Shown piece by piece: positions 44,857 through 55,789 of a DNA stretch of 64,000 nucleotides. This DNA is from Chlorobium sp. N1. Its GTDB lineage: Bacteria; Bacteroidota; Chlorobiia; Chlorobiales; Chlorobiaceae. The DNA lies in contig NZ_SJPA01000007.1 in NCBI RefSeq assembly GCF_004332115.1, forward strand, positions 1 to 64,000, written 5' to 3'. A program made the translations under genes and the position numbers. The number at the start of each line of letters is the position of its first letter. Position 1 is the first letter of the stretch. The notes below the pieces were generated by a model. It was not told where the DNA came from and ran no database searches. It saw nothing but the letters and a program-made list of their open reading frames with translations.

Positions 44857-46256
44857 TCCTTCTCCCTGGTCCCCTCGAGCTTTCCTTCGAGGAGCAGTTC
44901 GTTTGCTGTGGGCGCCGTGAAACGGTCGGTGGGGAGCTCCGGCTTTTCGCCGCTGGCCGCGACCAGCGTCGGGCGCACGACGACGAGGAGCTCCGTCGTC
45001 TCGGAGCTGGTTTCGGTGTGGCGGAAGAGCGCGCCGAGCAGCGGGATCTGGCCGAGCAGCGGCAGGGACCGCTTGATTTCGGTGAGGTTGTCGCGGAGCA
45101 GGCCTCCGATGACGAGGTTCTCGCCCTCCTTCATCTGGACGGTGGTCGAGGCGTAGCTGGTCTTGAAGGAGGGGAGGGTCGAGGTGGTGCCGGCCGTGAC
45201 GGCCTCCTGCAGCGGTTCGGAGACCTCCGGGGCGACCTTCAGCCAGATGCGCCCGCCCTCGAGCACCTTCGGGGTGAAGCGCAGCCCCACGCCGTAGCTG
45301 CGCTCGACGTAGTCGACCGCGCCGGTGCCGGTGGCCGTCGGCGTATAGACCTTGCCGCCGACGAGGAAGTACCCCTCCTCGCCGCTCATGGCGACTATGG
45401 TCGGTTCGGCGAGGATCTTGATCGCCCCCTCCTTCTTCTCGGCGTCGAGCCTGAGCTCGTTGCCGACTGCTCCGGTGGAGGTGGCGGTGGCGTTGAAGAG
45501 CATGTCGACGGTGGCGCTGCTGACGAATCCCGTCATGATGCTTCCCCGGGTGCCGCCGTGGTTCTGGGCCCAGCTGAGCCCGAGGGATTCGATATGGCTT
45601 TTGGATACCTCGGCGATGCGCACCTCGAGCCGCACCTGTTGCGGGTTGCGGATCCTGAGGAGGTTGACCACCCCTTTCATGGCCTGGGGTTCGGTCGCGC
45701 CGGAGCCTGTCGTTGCGGCCGCCGCAGGATCAGTACCGGCGGCGTCGCTCCGGGTGAGGGATGCTTCGGGGCTGGGGTCGGGAGCCCTGCCGCCGAGCCA
45801 GGTGCGTACGATCCTCCGGACGGTCTCCGCGGCAAGGGCGTCGGAGACCGAGCCGGAGACGACGATGGTGGGTCCTGAGGTGACGACTTTGATGTCGCGC
45901 TCTTCGGGGAGTACCGTGCGGAGCAGCCGCCTGAGGGGGGCGACGTTGCGGCTTACCTCGAGCGGCCTTGTCGAGACGCGTCCTCCCGTCTCCCAGAGGA
46001 TCAGGTTGGTCGATCCGCTCTTCTTGCCGAGGAGGTAGAGCTCCGAGGGCCTGAGCATGATGAAGTCGGCGATGTCAGGGTCGCCGACGGCGACGCGCTC
46101 GACCGGGCGGTCGAGCCGGTAGACCCTCGACTCGCCGGCCGGAACCCGGTAGAGGGCGGGCGCGGCGGCGGAGGCGGCGGGCAGGAAGAGGGCGAATGCG
46201 AGGAGTGCGGCCGTGCGCCGCCGCGCGCGTTCGGGGGGGGCGGGGCATTTCTTCAT
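44853..46256 (-). CDS. rcpA: Tad secretin RcpA/CpaC (locus 1)
   Basis: 467 residues from ATG 46256 (ATGA overlap with rcpC). Signal peptide TAALLAFALFLPAASAAA, then an N-terminal pilus-assembly domain (LYRVPAGESRVYRLDRPVER, LLGKKSGSTNLILW), a BON-like segment, and the C-terminal secretin domain (QQVRLEVRIAEVSKSHIESL, ILAEPTIVAMSGEEGYFLVG, LVIGGLLRDN). It forms the outer-membrane channel for the Flp pilus. A Ser/Ala/Thr-rich linker (about residues 165-195) separates the halves. Confidence 0.93.
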   Translation of the reverse strand: MKKCPAPPERARRRTAALLAFALFLPAASAAAPALYRVPAGESRVYRLDRPVERVAVGDPDIADFIMLRPSELYLLGKKSGSTNLILWETGGRVSTRPLEVSRNVAPLRRLLRTVLPEERDIKVVTSGPTIVVSGSVSDALAAETVRRIVRTWLGGRAPDPSPEASLTRSDAAGTDPAAAATTGSGATEPQAMKGVVNLLRIRNPQQVRLEVRIAEVSKSHIESLGLSWAQNHGGTRGSIMTGFVSSATVDMLFNATATSTGAVGNELRLDAEKKEGAIKILAEPTIVAMSGEEGYFLVGGKVYTPTATGTGAVDYVERSYGVGLRFTPKVLEGGRIWLKVAPEVSEPLQEAVTAGTTSTLPSFKTSYASTTVQMKEGENLVIGGLLRDNLTEIKRSLPLLGQIPLLGALFRHTETSSETTELLVVVRPTLVAASGEKPELPTDRFTAPTANELLLEGKLEGTREKE

Positions 46257-47041
46257 GGCGCGGGGGTGTGTGCTGGTTTGCGGCCTATGCCGCGGATCTC
46301 CTCGGGCGAGTACCATCCCTGAGCGAATCCGGCAGGCGCCGTGGAGGCTTCTGTGCTCGAGATGATGTCGCCGAGGCGTACGCCCGACGAGCGGACATTG
46401 CCGGCGTCGAGTTCGTTGCGCAGCACGAGCGAGAGCTTTCCTATGCTTCGGGCGAGGTCCAGCTTCTCGGATTCGCGCGGGGTGAGTTCGAGCGTGACGG
46501 CCTTGACCACTTTGGGCTTGTCGGGCTCGGCCGTGGTCTCCTGGGCCGCGGCGAGCACCTTCACCCTCGAGAGTACGATCCGTGCGAAAGGCTTGCGGTT
46601 TTCATCCCTGCCCCGGACGAGCACGTCGACGTAGCTGCCCGGCAGGGCGAAGCCCGCCACGGCGACCACGTCGTTGACGCGGACCGTGATGGCCCGCTTG
46701 CCTTCGGGAATGATGGATGAGAGTCCGCCGGTGGCCTCCTTCGGGGCGAGCTTGCAGGGGAGGACGGGTTCACCGGTGGCGATGGAGGCGCGGGCGATGC
46801 GGCCCACGATCTCTTTGGTGTTCGAGAAGGCCCCCTCGGGAACTTCGGACTCGGGCCAGCGTGCGGCTTTGACCTGGGGCGCCTCAATGGCTTTGCCGGC
46901 TTCGATGGGCCGGGCCGCGACGACGACGCTCGGTCCCGTGGCTCGGGCGTCGTCCTTCGTGGAGCCCACCCAGCGGGCGGCGACGACTGAGGCCATCGCC
47001 CCCACCGTGAGGGCGATGGCTGCGTAGACTGGCAGTTTCAC
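46253..47041 (-). CDS. rcpC: Tad periplasmic/outer-membrane protein RcpC/CpaB (locus 1)
   Basis: 262 residues. N-terminal anchor (YAAIALTVGAMASVVAARWV) and an SAF domain (ARPIEAGKAIEAPQVKAARW, VLPCKLAPKEATGGLSSIIP, VNDVVAVAGFALPGSYVDVL), the RcpC-CpaB arrangement. It stabilises or gates the secretin. It lies 20 bp after the pilin gene. Confidence 0.92.
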   Translation of the reverse strand: MKLPVYAAIALTVGAMASVVAARWVGSTKDDARATGPSVVVAARPIEAGKAIEAPQVKAARWPESEVPEGAFSNTKEIVGRIARASIATGEPVLPCKLAPKEATGGLSSIIPEGKRAITVRVNDVVAVAGFALPGSYVDVLVRGRDENRKPFARIVLSRVKVLAAAQETTAEPDKPKVVKAVTLELTPRESEKLDLARSIGKLSLVLRNELDAGNVRSSGVRLGDIISSTEASTAPAGFAQGWYSPEEIRGIGRKPAHTPAP

Positions 47042-47061
47042 TGTAATGGGGGTTCGAGAGT

Positions 47062-47247
47062 TCAGCTGCCGGACGTGGCACCGCTGAGGGCGGTGGTGAT
47101 GTCGGTGAAGATCGCGACTAGCTGGTCGCCGACGGTGGTCAGCGTAGCGATCACGACGACCGCGACGAGGGCCGCGATGAGGGCGTACTCGATCATGGTC
47201 ACGCCTTTTTCCTGTTGTTGCTGCTGCTGCATGGTGGGGGTCAGCAT
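47062..47247 (-). CDS. flp: Flp pilin (locus 1)
   Basis: 61 residues. GAGGTG stands five bases before ATG 47247. A glutamine-rich leader is followed by KG-VTMIEYALIAALVAVVVI, the class IVb prepilin site: cleavage after G, Glu at +5, Tyr at +6, then the hydrophobic spine. It is the major subunit of the Flp pilus and the first gene of the leftward operon. Confidence 0.93.
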   Translation of the reverse strand: MLTPTMQQQQQQEKGVTMIEYALIAALVAVVVIATLTTVGDQLVAIFTDITTALSGATSGS

Positions 47248-47920
47248 AGTGTCACCTCATGTGTTTTTGTTGGGGACCGGATGCGTGTCTCTTTCCGTTT
47301 CCGTTCGCCCCGCCGTGTAGGCGGAGCGCCTCCTCACAGGGCGGGGCCCTGTCCGGTGACGCGGGAATGAGGTGGGTCGGGCGCTCCTGCGCTGCGCAGG
47401 CCCATGCCTTCGCTGTCGAAGGTCGGTTGCTGCGTGCCGGCAATGCGGAATCGATGCGGGAGGGGTTTCTGGTGAAAAAACCTTCCGTGCTCTCTTCGAT
47501 AAGCCTGCGTGCAAGGTGCTTCGGTATCACTGTTCGGGGGCTGTTTATGGGAGGCGTTCGGAGTTTCAGGGGGGTCTCCCATACCCATCGTATGCGATTG
47601 ATTTATATAAAAAGTACACAAAGTGGGGCCGTGTTGCAAGGAAGAATAGTGGGTCTATAGGGCGTTATGGAGGTATATCTATATATGGGGTATATGGATG
47701 CTTTGTGGCGGGCAATTCGCGAATGATGATCGTATCCGCGCATAAAAACGTGCCGAATACGCTTTCAATATGTCGGAAGGTATTGGATTTATTGCGGAGT
47801 GATCGGGTCTTGAATCGACGGGACGGGTGGTTTTCGGATGTTTTGAGAACGTCGTTTCGGCGGGGGTGTGCATTGCGGGTTCCGCCGTCTCTTCCGTCTC
47901 GGCCTGGCGGACTCCCGGTG

Positions 47921-48062
47921 CATTATGACGCAGCTTCCGGCCGCGGCGGTTCGGCTTTTCGGCGATCTTCCCTAAGCATTATCCGCAGGGAAGCAGACGA
48001 GAGCCTTTGTGTTGTGTCATTATGGCGCAGCGTGGGGTGCTCGCTGTGGCATGATGACGCAG
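47921..48062 (+). promoter_or_regulatory. Three upstream activator boxes
   Basis: CATTATGACGCAG (47921), CATTATGGCGCAG (48018) and CATGATGACGCAG (48050). They lie about 100-240 bp before the promoter, the usual distance for enhancer-binding activators of sigma-54. Confidence 0.6.
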
Positions 48063-48161
48063 AGTGCGCAGAATATGGCTTTTGGTGATTCCGGCGTGCT
48101 GTCCCCCAGGTGCGCCGGTAACCTTATTGATACAAGCAGGATGCGTGATCGGTCTCCGGTT

Positions 48162-48178
48162 TGGCACGCCATGTGCAT
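48162..48178 (+). promoter_or_regulatory. Sigma-54-type promoter of tad locus 2
   Basis: TGGCACGCCATGTGCAT fits the -24 GG / -12 GC pattern with exactly ten bases between; only one base departs from the TTGC box. It lies 75 bp before the pilin start. Confidence 0.6.
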
Positions 48179-48252
48179 TGTTGATGGTGAGCATTCAATG
48201 AAATGCTGAAGTAACCGTCAACAACCATCAACAAAACTCTCTGGAGGAAACC

Positions 48253-48450
48253 ATGTTAAACAACATCGTCGCCATGATCATGGCAAAAGTCATGACCGTC
48301 AAGTCGCAGAAAGGCGTGACCATGATCGAGTATGCCTTAATTGCCGCACTGGTTTCAGTCGTTGCAATTACAACAGTTGGTCTTGTTGGAGATAATGTGG
48401 AAGCTGTTTTCGATAAAATCAAAACAGAGCTTGCAGCGGCCTTGGCCTAG
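48253..48450 (+). CDS. flp: Flp pilin (locus 2)
   Basis: 65 residues. GGAGG lies six bases before ATG 48253. Leader MLNNIVAMIMAKVMTVKSQK ends in KG-VTMIEYALIAALVSVVAI, the same class IVb site as locus 1 with a different leader and C-terminus (DNVEAVFDKIKTELAAALA). Major pilus subunit of the rightward operon; the different sequence means the two operons can build different fibres. Confidence 0.93.
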   Translation: MLNNIVAMIMAKVMTVKSQKGVTMIEYALIAALVSVVAITTVGLVGDNVEAVFDKIKTELAAALA

Positions 48451-48496
48451 TCCGAGTAAATGCACTCTGAAGAAAAACACCTTGACTAACAAAGCC

Positions 48497-49282
48497 GTGA
48501 AACAGCCAATCATCGCTGCCGTCGCACTCACCATGGGTGCGACGGCGGCCTTCATCACCGCCCGCTCGTTGCAGACCGATGCGTCCTCCGGACACACGGT
48601 CGTCATCGTCGAGCAGCCGATCGAAGCCGGAAAAGCCATTGCCGCCATGCAGGTCAGGGCCGTCGACTGGCCTGGTTCGACCGTGCCGCATGAAGCCAAG
48701 AGCCGCACCGCGGACGTGGTGGGCCGGATCGCCCGGGTCTCGATGATTCCCGGCGAGCCGATCCTTCCCGGCAAGCTCGCACCGATCAACGCGACCGGCG
48801 GCCTTTCATCCATCATTCCCGAAGGCAAGCGCGCCATTACGGTGAAGGTGAACGAGGTGATCTCGGTCGCGGGCTTCGCCCTGCCGGGCAGCTACGTCGA
48901 CGTGCTCGTCAGCGGCAAGGACGCCAGCCGCCAGCCGTTCTCGCGGACCGTGCTCTCGCGTGTCAAGGTGCTGGCTGCAGCGCAGGAGACCACCGCCGAA
49001 CCGGACAAGCCGAAGGTGGTCAGCGCCGTCACGCTCGAGCTCTCTCCGGTCGAGGCCGAAAAGCTCGACCTGGCCCGCAGCATCGGAGACCTGTCGCTCG
49101 TGCTCCGCAACGAACTCGATACCGGAGAGGTGAATTCCGCCGGTGTCCGCCTCGGCGACATCGTCTACCCGAACGGGCCGGCAAAGTCCTCTCCTAAGGT
49201 TGCCCGTGCCGCGCCGGTGCGCAGGTACTCCGAGCCCGAAGAGATCCGCGGAACCGTCCGCGGCCGCAAGTCAACTCCCTAG
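48497..49282 (+). CDS. rcpC: RcpC/CpaB (locus 2)
   Basis: 261 residues from GTG 48497, chosen because VKQPIIAAVALTMGATAAFI aligns with the ATG start of the locus 1 copy; TTG 48482 is an alternative. SAF domain (EQPIEAGKAIAAMQVRAVDW, ILPGKLAPINATGGLSSIIP) and a tail ending PEEIRGTVRGRKSTP. Role as for locus 1: partner of the secretin. Confidence 0.88.
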   Translation: MKQPIIAAVALTMGATAAFITARSLQTDASSGHTVVIVEQPIEAGKAIAAMQVRAVDWPGSTVPHEAKSRTADVVGRIARVSMIPGEPILPGKLAPINATGGLSSIIPEGKRAITVKVNEVISVAGFALPGSYVDVLVSGKDASRQPFSRTVLSRVKVLAAAQETTAEPDKPKVVSAVTLELSPVEAEKLDLARSIGDLSLVLRNELDTGEVNSAGVRLGDIVYPNGPAKSSPKVARAAPVRRYSEPEEIRGTVRGRKSTP

Positions 49283-49293
49283 CCAACACGGAC

Positions 49294-50742
49294 ATGAAAA
49301 AGACATTCCTGAAGCGCATGGCCTGGACAACGGGCGCCCTCGTGGCGCTTGCAGGCGCACTCCCCGCAGCCTCGATGGCGGCGGTTTCGACCTACTTCGT
49401 GCCCGTGGGGGAGTCGAGGGTCTACAAGCTCGACCGGCCCGCCAGCCGCGTCGCCGTCGGCGACCCTAAGGTGGCCGACTACATCATGATCAACTCCTCG
49501 CAGCTCTACCTGTCCGGCAAGTCGGCCGGAGCCACCAACCTCATCATATGGGACAAGAGGGGCGGGTTCTCCTCGACGCCGCTCAAGGTCAGCAACAATA
49601 CCGCTACGCTCGAGGACCTCTTCTCGGCCGTGCTGCCGAACGAGACCGACATCCAGATCTTCTCCGGAGGCCCGGCGCTGGTCCTGACCGGTTCGGTCGC
49701 CAACACGCTCGTTGCCGACACGGCCTGCAGGCTCGCCACCGGGTACTATGGGGGTTCGGTTCCCGTGCTGAGTCCCGAGGCCACGCTCCTCGCCAGCAGC
49801 GTCGCCGCCACCGGCACGGCGATACCGTCCAGCATATCCAATTCAGGAAGCAGCGCTTCGGGCTCGACCGGTCCCATGAGCATGACCACCAACCCGGCCG
49901 GCATGAAGGCCGATTCCAAAGGTCCGCGCCTCATCAACCTGCTCAAGATCCGTGATCCGCAGCAGGTCCGCCTTGAGGTACGCATCGCCGAGGTCTCCAA
50001 GTCCTACATCGAATCCCTCGGAGTCGGCTGGACCCAGGGGCTCGGCAACGTGCAGGGCAGCCTCATGACCGGCTTCGTCAGCAACGCCACGCTCGATCTC
50101 CTGTTCCAGGCCCACCGGTCTCCGGGCAACAGCCTGTCGGCCGATGCCGAGCGCAAGGAGCGGGCGATCAAGATCCTGGCGGAGCCGACGATGGTTTCCA
50201 TGAGCGGACAGGAGGGGTACTTCCTCGTCGGCGGCAAGGTCTATACGCCGACCATCACCGGCAACGGTTCAGTGGATTATGTCGAGCGCACCTACGGCGT
50301 TGGCCTGCGCTTCACGCCGACCGTGCTCAACGAAGGCCGTATCGCGCTGAGGGTCGCGCCGGAGGTCTCCGAGCCGCTGCAGGAGGCGATCACCGCCGGG
50401 ACGATGACGTCGCTGCCGGCCTTCAAGACCAGCTACGCCTCGACCACCGTACAGATGCAGGAGGGCGAGAACCTGGTCATCGGCGGACTGCTGCGCGACA
50501 ACCTCAACGAGGTTATCCGAGCCGTGCCGCTGCTTGCCGACATCCCGATCCTCGGCGAGCTCTTCAAGCACAAGGAGATGACGAAGGAGACGACCGAACT
50601 CATGGTCATCGTGCGCCCGACCCTCGTGAAGACCGGAAATAAGGAGATGCCCGAACTGCCGACGGAGCGCTTCAGGACGCCGACGCCGAACGAGTTCTTC
50701 CTGGAAGGCAAGCTGCAGGGCTCGACGGGGAGGACGAAATGA
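49294..50742 (+). CDS. rcpA: Tad secretin RcpA/CpaC (locus 2)
   Basis: 482 residues. Signal peptide TGALVALAGALPAASMAA, N-terminal domain (YFVPVGESRVYKLDRPASRV), BON-like part, and secretin domain (QQVRLEVRIAEVSKSYIESL, EGYFLVGGKVYTPT, NLVIGGLLRDNLNEV). The Ser/Gly/Thr-rich linker (about 180-215) is longer than in locus 1 and quite different, while the secretin core is highly conserved between the copies. It overlaps tadE by four bases. Confidence 0.93.
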   Translation: MKKTFLKRMAWTTGALVALAGALPAASMAAVSTYFVPVGESRVYKLDRPASRVAVGDPKVADYIMINSSQLYLSGKSAGATNLIIWDKRGGFSSTPLKVSNNTATLEDLFSAVLPNETDIQIFSGGPALVLTGSVANTLVADTACRLATGYYGGSVPVLSPEATLLASSVAATGTAIPSSISNSGSSASGSTGPMSMTTNPAGMKADSKGPRLINLLKIRDPQQVRLEVRIAEVSKSYIESLGVGWTQGLGNVQGSLMTGFVSNATLDLLFQAHRSPGNSLSADAERKERAIKILAEPTMVSMSGQEGYFLVGGKVYTPTITGNGSVDYVERTYGVGLRFTPTVLNEGRIALRVAPEVSEPLQEAITAGTMTSLPAFKTSYASTTVQMQEGENLVIGGLLRDNLNEVIRAVPLLADIPILGELFKHKEMTKETTELMVIVRPTLVKTGNKEMPELPTERFRTPTPNEFFLEGKLQGSTGRTK

Positions 50743-51167
50743 ACACCCGCACCGGACATGACGCGCCCGCGCGTGCAGAGCGGAGTGGCCGCAGCCAGAA
50801 AGGCGCGGTGCTCGTGGAGTTCGCCTTCGTCCTGCCGGTGTTCCTGCTCCTGCTCTTCGGCATGATCACCTTCTCCGTCGCGCTCTACAACAAGACGGTG
50901 CTGACCATGGCTACGCGTGAAGGAGCCCGCACCGGGATCCGCTACGTGGCGGACCGGACCGACGCCACCATCATGAGCAGCGCCAATGCAGCCGCCTCGG
51001 CTCTCTGCAGCCAGAACCTGATATCATTCGGTGGTTCGATCTCACCCTCCATCACTTCTACGGTATCGGGGGATATACTGACCGTGGCCGCCAGCGGCAC
51101 CTACACAGGCCTCTACATATTCGGTGATATGCCCATGTCGGCACAGACAACCATGAGGATCGAATGA
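50739..51167 (+). CDS. tadE: TadE pseudopilin (locus 2)
   Basis: 142 residues. A longer charged N-terminus than in locus 1, then KGAVLVEFAFVLPVFLLLLF and TGIRYVADRTDATIMSSANA. Same role in pilus initiation. Four-base overlaps with both neighbours repeat the arrangement of locus 1. Confidence 0.9.
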   Translation: MNTRTGHDAPARAERSGRSQKGAVLVEFAFVLPVFLLLLFGMITFSVALYNKTVLTMATREGARTGIRYVADRTDATIMSSANAAASALCSQNLISFGGSISPSITSTVSGDILTVAASGTYTGLYIFGDMPMSAQTTMRIE

Positions 51168-52201
51168 CCATGAAGCATCCACACCACAGAGGCAGGCGGA
51201 TCCGCCGGCAGAAGGGCGGCGCGGCGATCATGTTCGCCATCATGCTCCCGGTTCTCATCGGTCTCACCGCACTGGCGGTCGACCTGGCGCGCATCCATCT
51301 CACGAAGGTCGAGCTGCAGAACGCGGCCGACGCAGCATCGATGGCCGGAGCCCGCTCGCTTTCTGATGCGGGCGGTACACCCTACAACTGGTCCGCCGCT
51401 TCGGCAAAAGCGCTCGAGGTCGCCCGGCGCAACGTCGCCAACGGCGAGCTCATCCAGGCCGCCCTGATTGAAACGGGCTACTGGAACATCCCGAATCCAT
51501 CGCTGGGCATCCACGCTACGGCCATACCGGGCGACGTGCCGGCGGTCAGGGCCACCATCACGATTTCCTCGTCCGAGAACAGTGGCCCGCTGGGGCTCTC
51601 GTTCGCGCCGATCTTCGGCATTGACGACACCGATGTCCGGGCAAGCGCTATTGCCGTCATCGCTCCGCCGGCCGGCGGAACCGGGCTGTTTCCGTTCGTC
51701 ATCGGCACCGCGATGCTGGACCATTTCTGGAATAAAAACGATGGCACACCCGTCCTGGATGAACATGGCGATGCCCCGACCATACATCTCGGTTCCATCT
51801 ACACCTTCGACGGTACCAAAGAGCTCTCCGGACAGTGGACCACGTTCCAGTCTTCCCAAAAGAACCCTGACGTTCCGTTCATGCGCGATCTCATCGAGAA
51901 CGGCAACTCTACCAGGCTCGGCATCGATGACCTCACCTATCTGCAGCCGGGAGCCAAGGCCACGCTCTACAGAGAGGTTCCTGTCGGCACGGATGTGGCC
52001 ATGTTCATCGTGGACGATGTCGATACCAACGACTTCGAGCCCATCAAGGGTATCGTAGCGTTTCATATCGACGGGTACAGCCAGGGCGGCAAATACATCT
52101 CCGGCCATTTCATCGACATGGCCATGTTCCCCAATCTTGATCCCGGCAACGGCAACGGCGTGGATTACGGCGCCTACACGCCTCCCATCCTGGTCCAGTG
52201 A
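51164..52201 (+). CDS. tadG: TadG-like protein (locus 2)
   Basis: 345 residues, the same length as the locus 1 copy. One N-terminal membrane helix (AAIMFAIMLPVLIGLTALAV), QNAADAASMAGARSL, then the same periplasmic region; the C-terminus GNGVDYGAYTPPILVQ parallels GEGIDYGARTPPILVQ of locus 1. Confidence 0.88.
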   Translation: MTMKHPHHRGRRIRRQKGGAAIMFAIMLPVLIGLTALAVDLARIHLTKVELQNAADAASMAGARSLSDAGGTPYNWSAASAKALEVARRNVANGELIQAALIETGYWNIPNPSLGIHATAIPGDVPAVRATITISSSENSGPLGLSFAPIFGIDDTDVRASAIAVIAPPAGGTGLFPFVIGTAMLDHFWNKNDGTPVLDEHGDAPTIHLGSIYTFDGTKELSGQWTTFQSSQKNPDVPFMRDLIENGNSTRLGIDDLTYLQPGAKATLYREVPVGTDVAMFIVDDVDTNDFEPIKGIVAFHIDGYSQGGKYISGHFIDMAMFPNLDPGNGNGVDYGAYTPPILVQ

Positions 52202-52208
52202 GCAAGCC

Positions 52209-53332
52209 ATGAAGATTGTCGTCTACAGCCCGGAGCCCTGCAGGGCTCCCGTGATCTCGCCCGAAGCGGGCCAGCACCGGCTGACGAGCCTTGAGGGCGA
52301 CGTCGGCGCGATGGTCCGCCAGCTCTCCGTCCAGCAGCCGGATCTCGTGATCCTTTCCGGCTTCAACGCGGCAGGATCCAGGTACGTCGAGGAGGTCGAG
52401 AAACTCTGCCTCGCGCTGCCGAAGGCCGCCGTCGTTTCGGTGCACCCGCATACGGAGCCCGAGCTGCTGCTCTCGCTCATGCGCGCCGGAGTGCGCGAGG
52501 TGGTCGCAGACACCGGCGACGAGACCATCCGCCAGCTCATCATGCGCACGCAGCAGCGAACCAACGGAGCCGCTCCGAAAAAGAACGGAAGGGTGCTCGC
52601 GTTCGTTTCCGCAAAGGGCGGCGACGGCAGCTCCTCCCTGGCAGCGAACATGGCCTTCGCGCTCTCCCGGATTCCCGGCAAGAGGGTGCTCGCCGTCGAC
52701 GTTTCGCTGCCTTTCGGCGATCTCGACATGTACCTCACCGGAGAAGAGCACGAACAGGACCTGGCGGACATCTCCGCCGAGTGCGAACGGCTCGACCGCT
52801 CGCTCCTCGACAGCATGGTTCAGCATGTTTCGCCTTCGCTCGACCTCATCGCCTCGCCAGCCAGATTCGACAAGATCGTCGAAATCGAGCCCGAGCGGGT
52901 GAGCGAACTGACCGGCGTTGCCGCCGGGTGCTACGACTATGTTCTGCTCGACCTCGGCTCCTGCCTCGATCCCGTCGGGATCTGGGTGCTCGAGCATGTC
53001 GACGAGCTTGCGGTCGTCATGACGCCTTCGCTGCCTTCGCTGCGGAGGGCGGGCCAGCTGCTCAACCTTTCCGGAGAGTTCGAAAAGCCCGTTTCGCGCA
53101 TCGACGTCATCCTGAACCGGGCTGACGCGAGCAGCCGCATCCAGGCGTCCGAAATGGAGAAGATCGTCGGCCGTCCGGTCGACCGCCGCATCCCCTCCGA
53201 CGCCGCATCCCTCGAGGAGGCCCTCCTCGTCGGCCGGCCGCTCGTCGAATCGGCACCCGCTTCCAAGCTTTCCAGAACCATCGTCGACTGGGCCGCAGGC
53301 CTGGCCGGTAGCGAACAACCCAAGGAATCGCT

Positions 53333-53357
<25 letters not shown>
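52209..53357 (+). CDS. cpaE: CpaE/TadZ-like ATPase (locus 2)
   Basis: 382 residues from ATG 52209. Receiver-like N-terminus (DLVILSGFNAAGSRYVEEVE) and a ParA-like C-terminus with the deviant loop VSAKGGDGSSSLAANMA. Both copies have GGDGSS instead of GGxGKT, so this variant predates the duplication. It overlaps tadA by 25 bp. Confidence 0.88.
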
Positions 53358-54787
<1,430 letters not shown>

Positions 54788-54801
54788 CGGGAGGTGCGAC
54801 C

Positions 54802-55770
54802 ATGACCATGCTGCTCTATTCCTTTGCGGTGTTCCTCCTCGTGGTCTCCGCGGTCTTCCTCGGCTACGGGATATGGATCCGGTTCTTCGATCCCGATGCC
54901 CGCGCCCGGAAGGAGCGCCTGCGCACCGTCCGAAGCGCCGTCGAGGCGGGCGCCCAGTCGTCCGAGACCAGGAAGAAGGTCCGCCAGGACAGCCCGGTCG
55001 AAATCTGGCTCAGCCAGAACGCCCCGGCGTTCCGCTGGCTCGAGCGCCTGGTCCGCCACGCCGACAGCCCGCTGAAGGCAGGACAGGTGGCCGCGCTGAT
55101 CCCTGTGCTCTTCGGTACGGTGCTCTTCATCGGTTCGCTTCGCTACGCCGGGACGCTCCCGCTTCTCGGCCTCTCCGCCGGTGTGGCTTCCCTGCCGATC
55201 TTCTGGCTTATGTGGCTTGCGGCCAAGCGACGCAAGGCGTTCGACGACAAGCTTCCCGAAGCGCTCGACCACATCACGCGCGCGCTTCGCGCCGGGCACA
55301 GCCTCACCTCGTCGATCGGCATGGTCGGCAAGGAGTATCCCGACCCGATAGGAGGGGAGTTCAGGGTCGTCTTCGACGAGATCGGCTTCGGCATCCCCTT
55401 CAGGGACGCCATCGGCGAGCTCGGCGAGCGGGTTCCCTCCGCCGACCTGAAGTTCTTCGTCGCTTCGCTCATCATCCAGCACGAGACCGGAGGCAACCTC
55501 ACCGAGCTGCTCGACGGGCTCTCGAAGACCATCCGCAAGCGCATCAAGCTGCGCGGCAAGATCCGCACGCTCGCTTCAGAAGGGAGGGCCTCCGGCTGGG
55601 TGCTCGGCAGCATGCCCTTCGTGATCACGGCCGTACTCTCGCTCGTGAACCGCGACTACATCTCAACGCTCTGGACCACACCAGAGGGCGTCAACCTGAT
55701 CTACATCAGCGGAGCGCTCATGATTTTCGGGTTCTTCGTCATGAAGCGGATCGTCAATATCAAGGTGTAA
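54802..55770 (+). CDS. tadB: TadB (locus 2)
   Basis: 322 residues, equal in length to the locus 1 copy. N-terminal helix (LYSFAVFLLVVSAVFLGYGI), T2SSF domain LPEALDHITRALRAGHSLTS, FDEIGFGIPFRDAI, IIQHETGGNLTELL. A 14-bp gap with GGGAGG separates it from tadA, unlike the 4-bp overlap in locus 1. Confidence 0.92.
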   Translation: MTMLLYSFAVFLLVVSAVFLGYGIWIRFFDPDARARKERLRTVRSAVEAGAQSSETRKKVRQDSPVEIWLSQNAPAFRWLERLVRHADSPLKAGQVAALIPVLFGTVLFIGSLRYAGTLPLLGLSAGVASLPIFWLMWLAAKRRKAFDDKLPEALDHITRALRAGHSLTSSIGMVGKEYPDPIGGEFRVVFDEIGFGIPFRDAIGELGERVPSADLKFFVASLIIQHETGGNLTELLDGLSKTIRKRIKLRGKIRTLASEGRASGWVLGSMPFVITAVLSLVNRDYISTLWTTPEGVNLIYISGALMIFGFFVMKRIVNIKV

Positions 55771-55789
55771 CCAATAAGCTGCGAGCATC

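Larger units (their letters stand above)
47248..48252. promoter_or_regulatory. 1-kb divergent control region between the two tad operons
   Basis: No convincing gene. The middle (about 47580-47830) is AT-richer than the operons. The right half holds three 13-bp boxes (47921-48062) and a sigma-54-type promoter facing the rightward operon. I found no matching sigma-54 element facing leftward. Confidence 0.7.

Noticed and set aside
47372-48088. 238-codon frame in the divergent tad control region
   Set aside because: Composition is not protein-like, there is no family match, and it covers the promoter and activator boxes.
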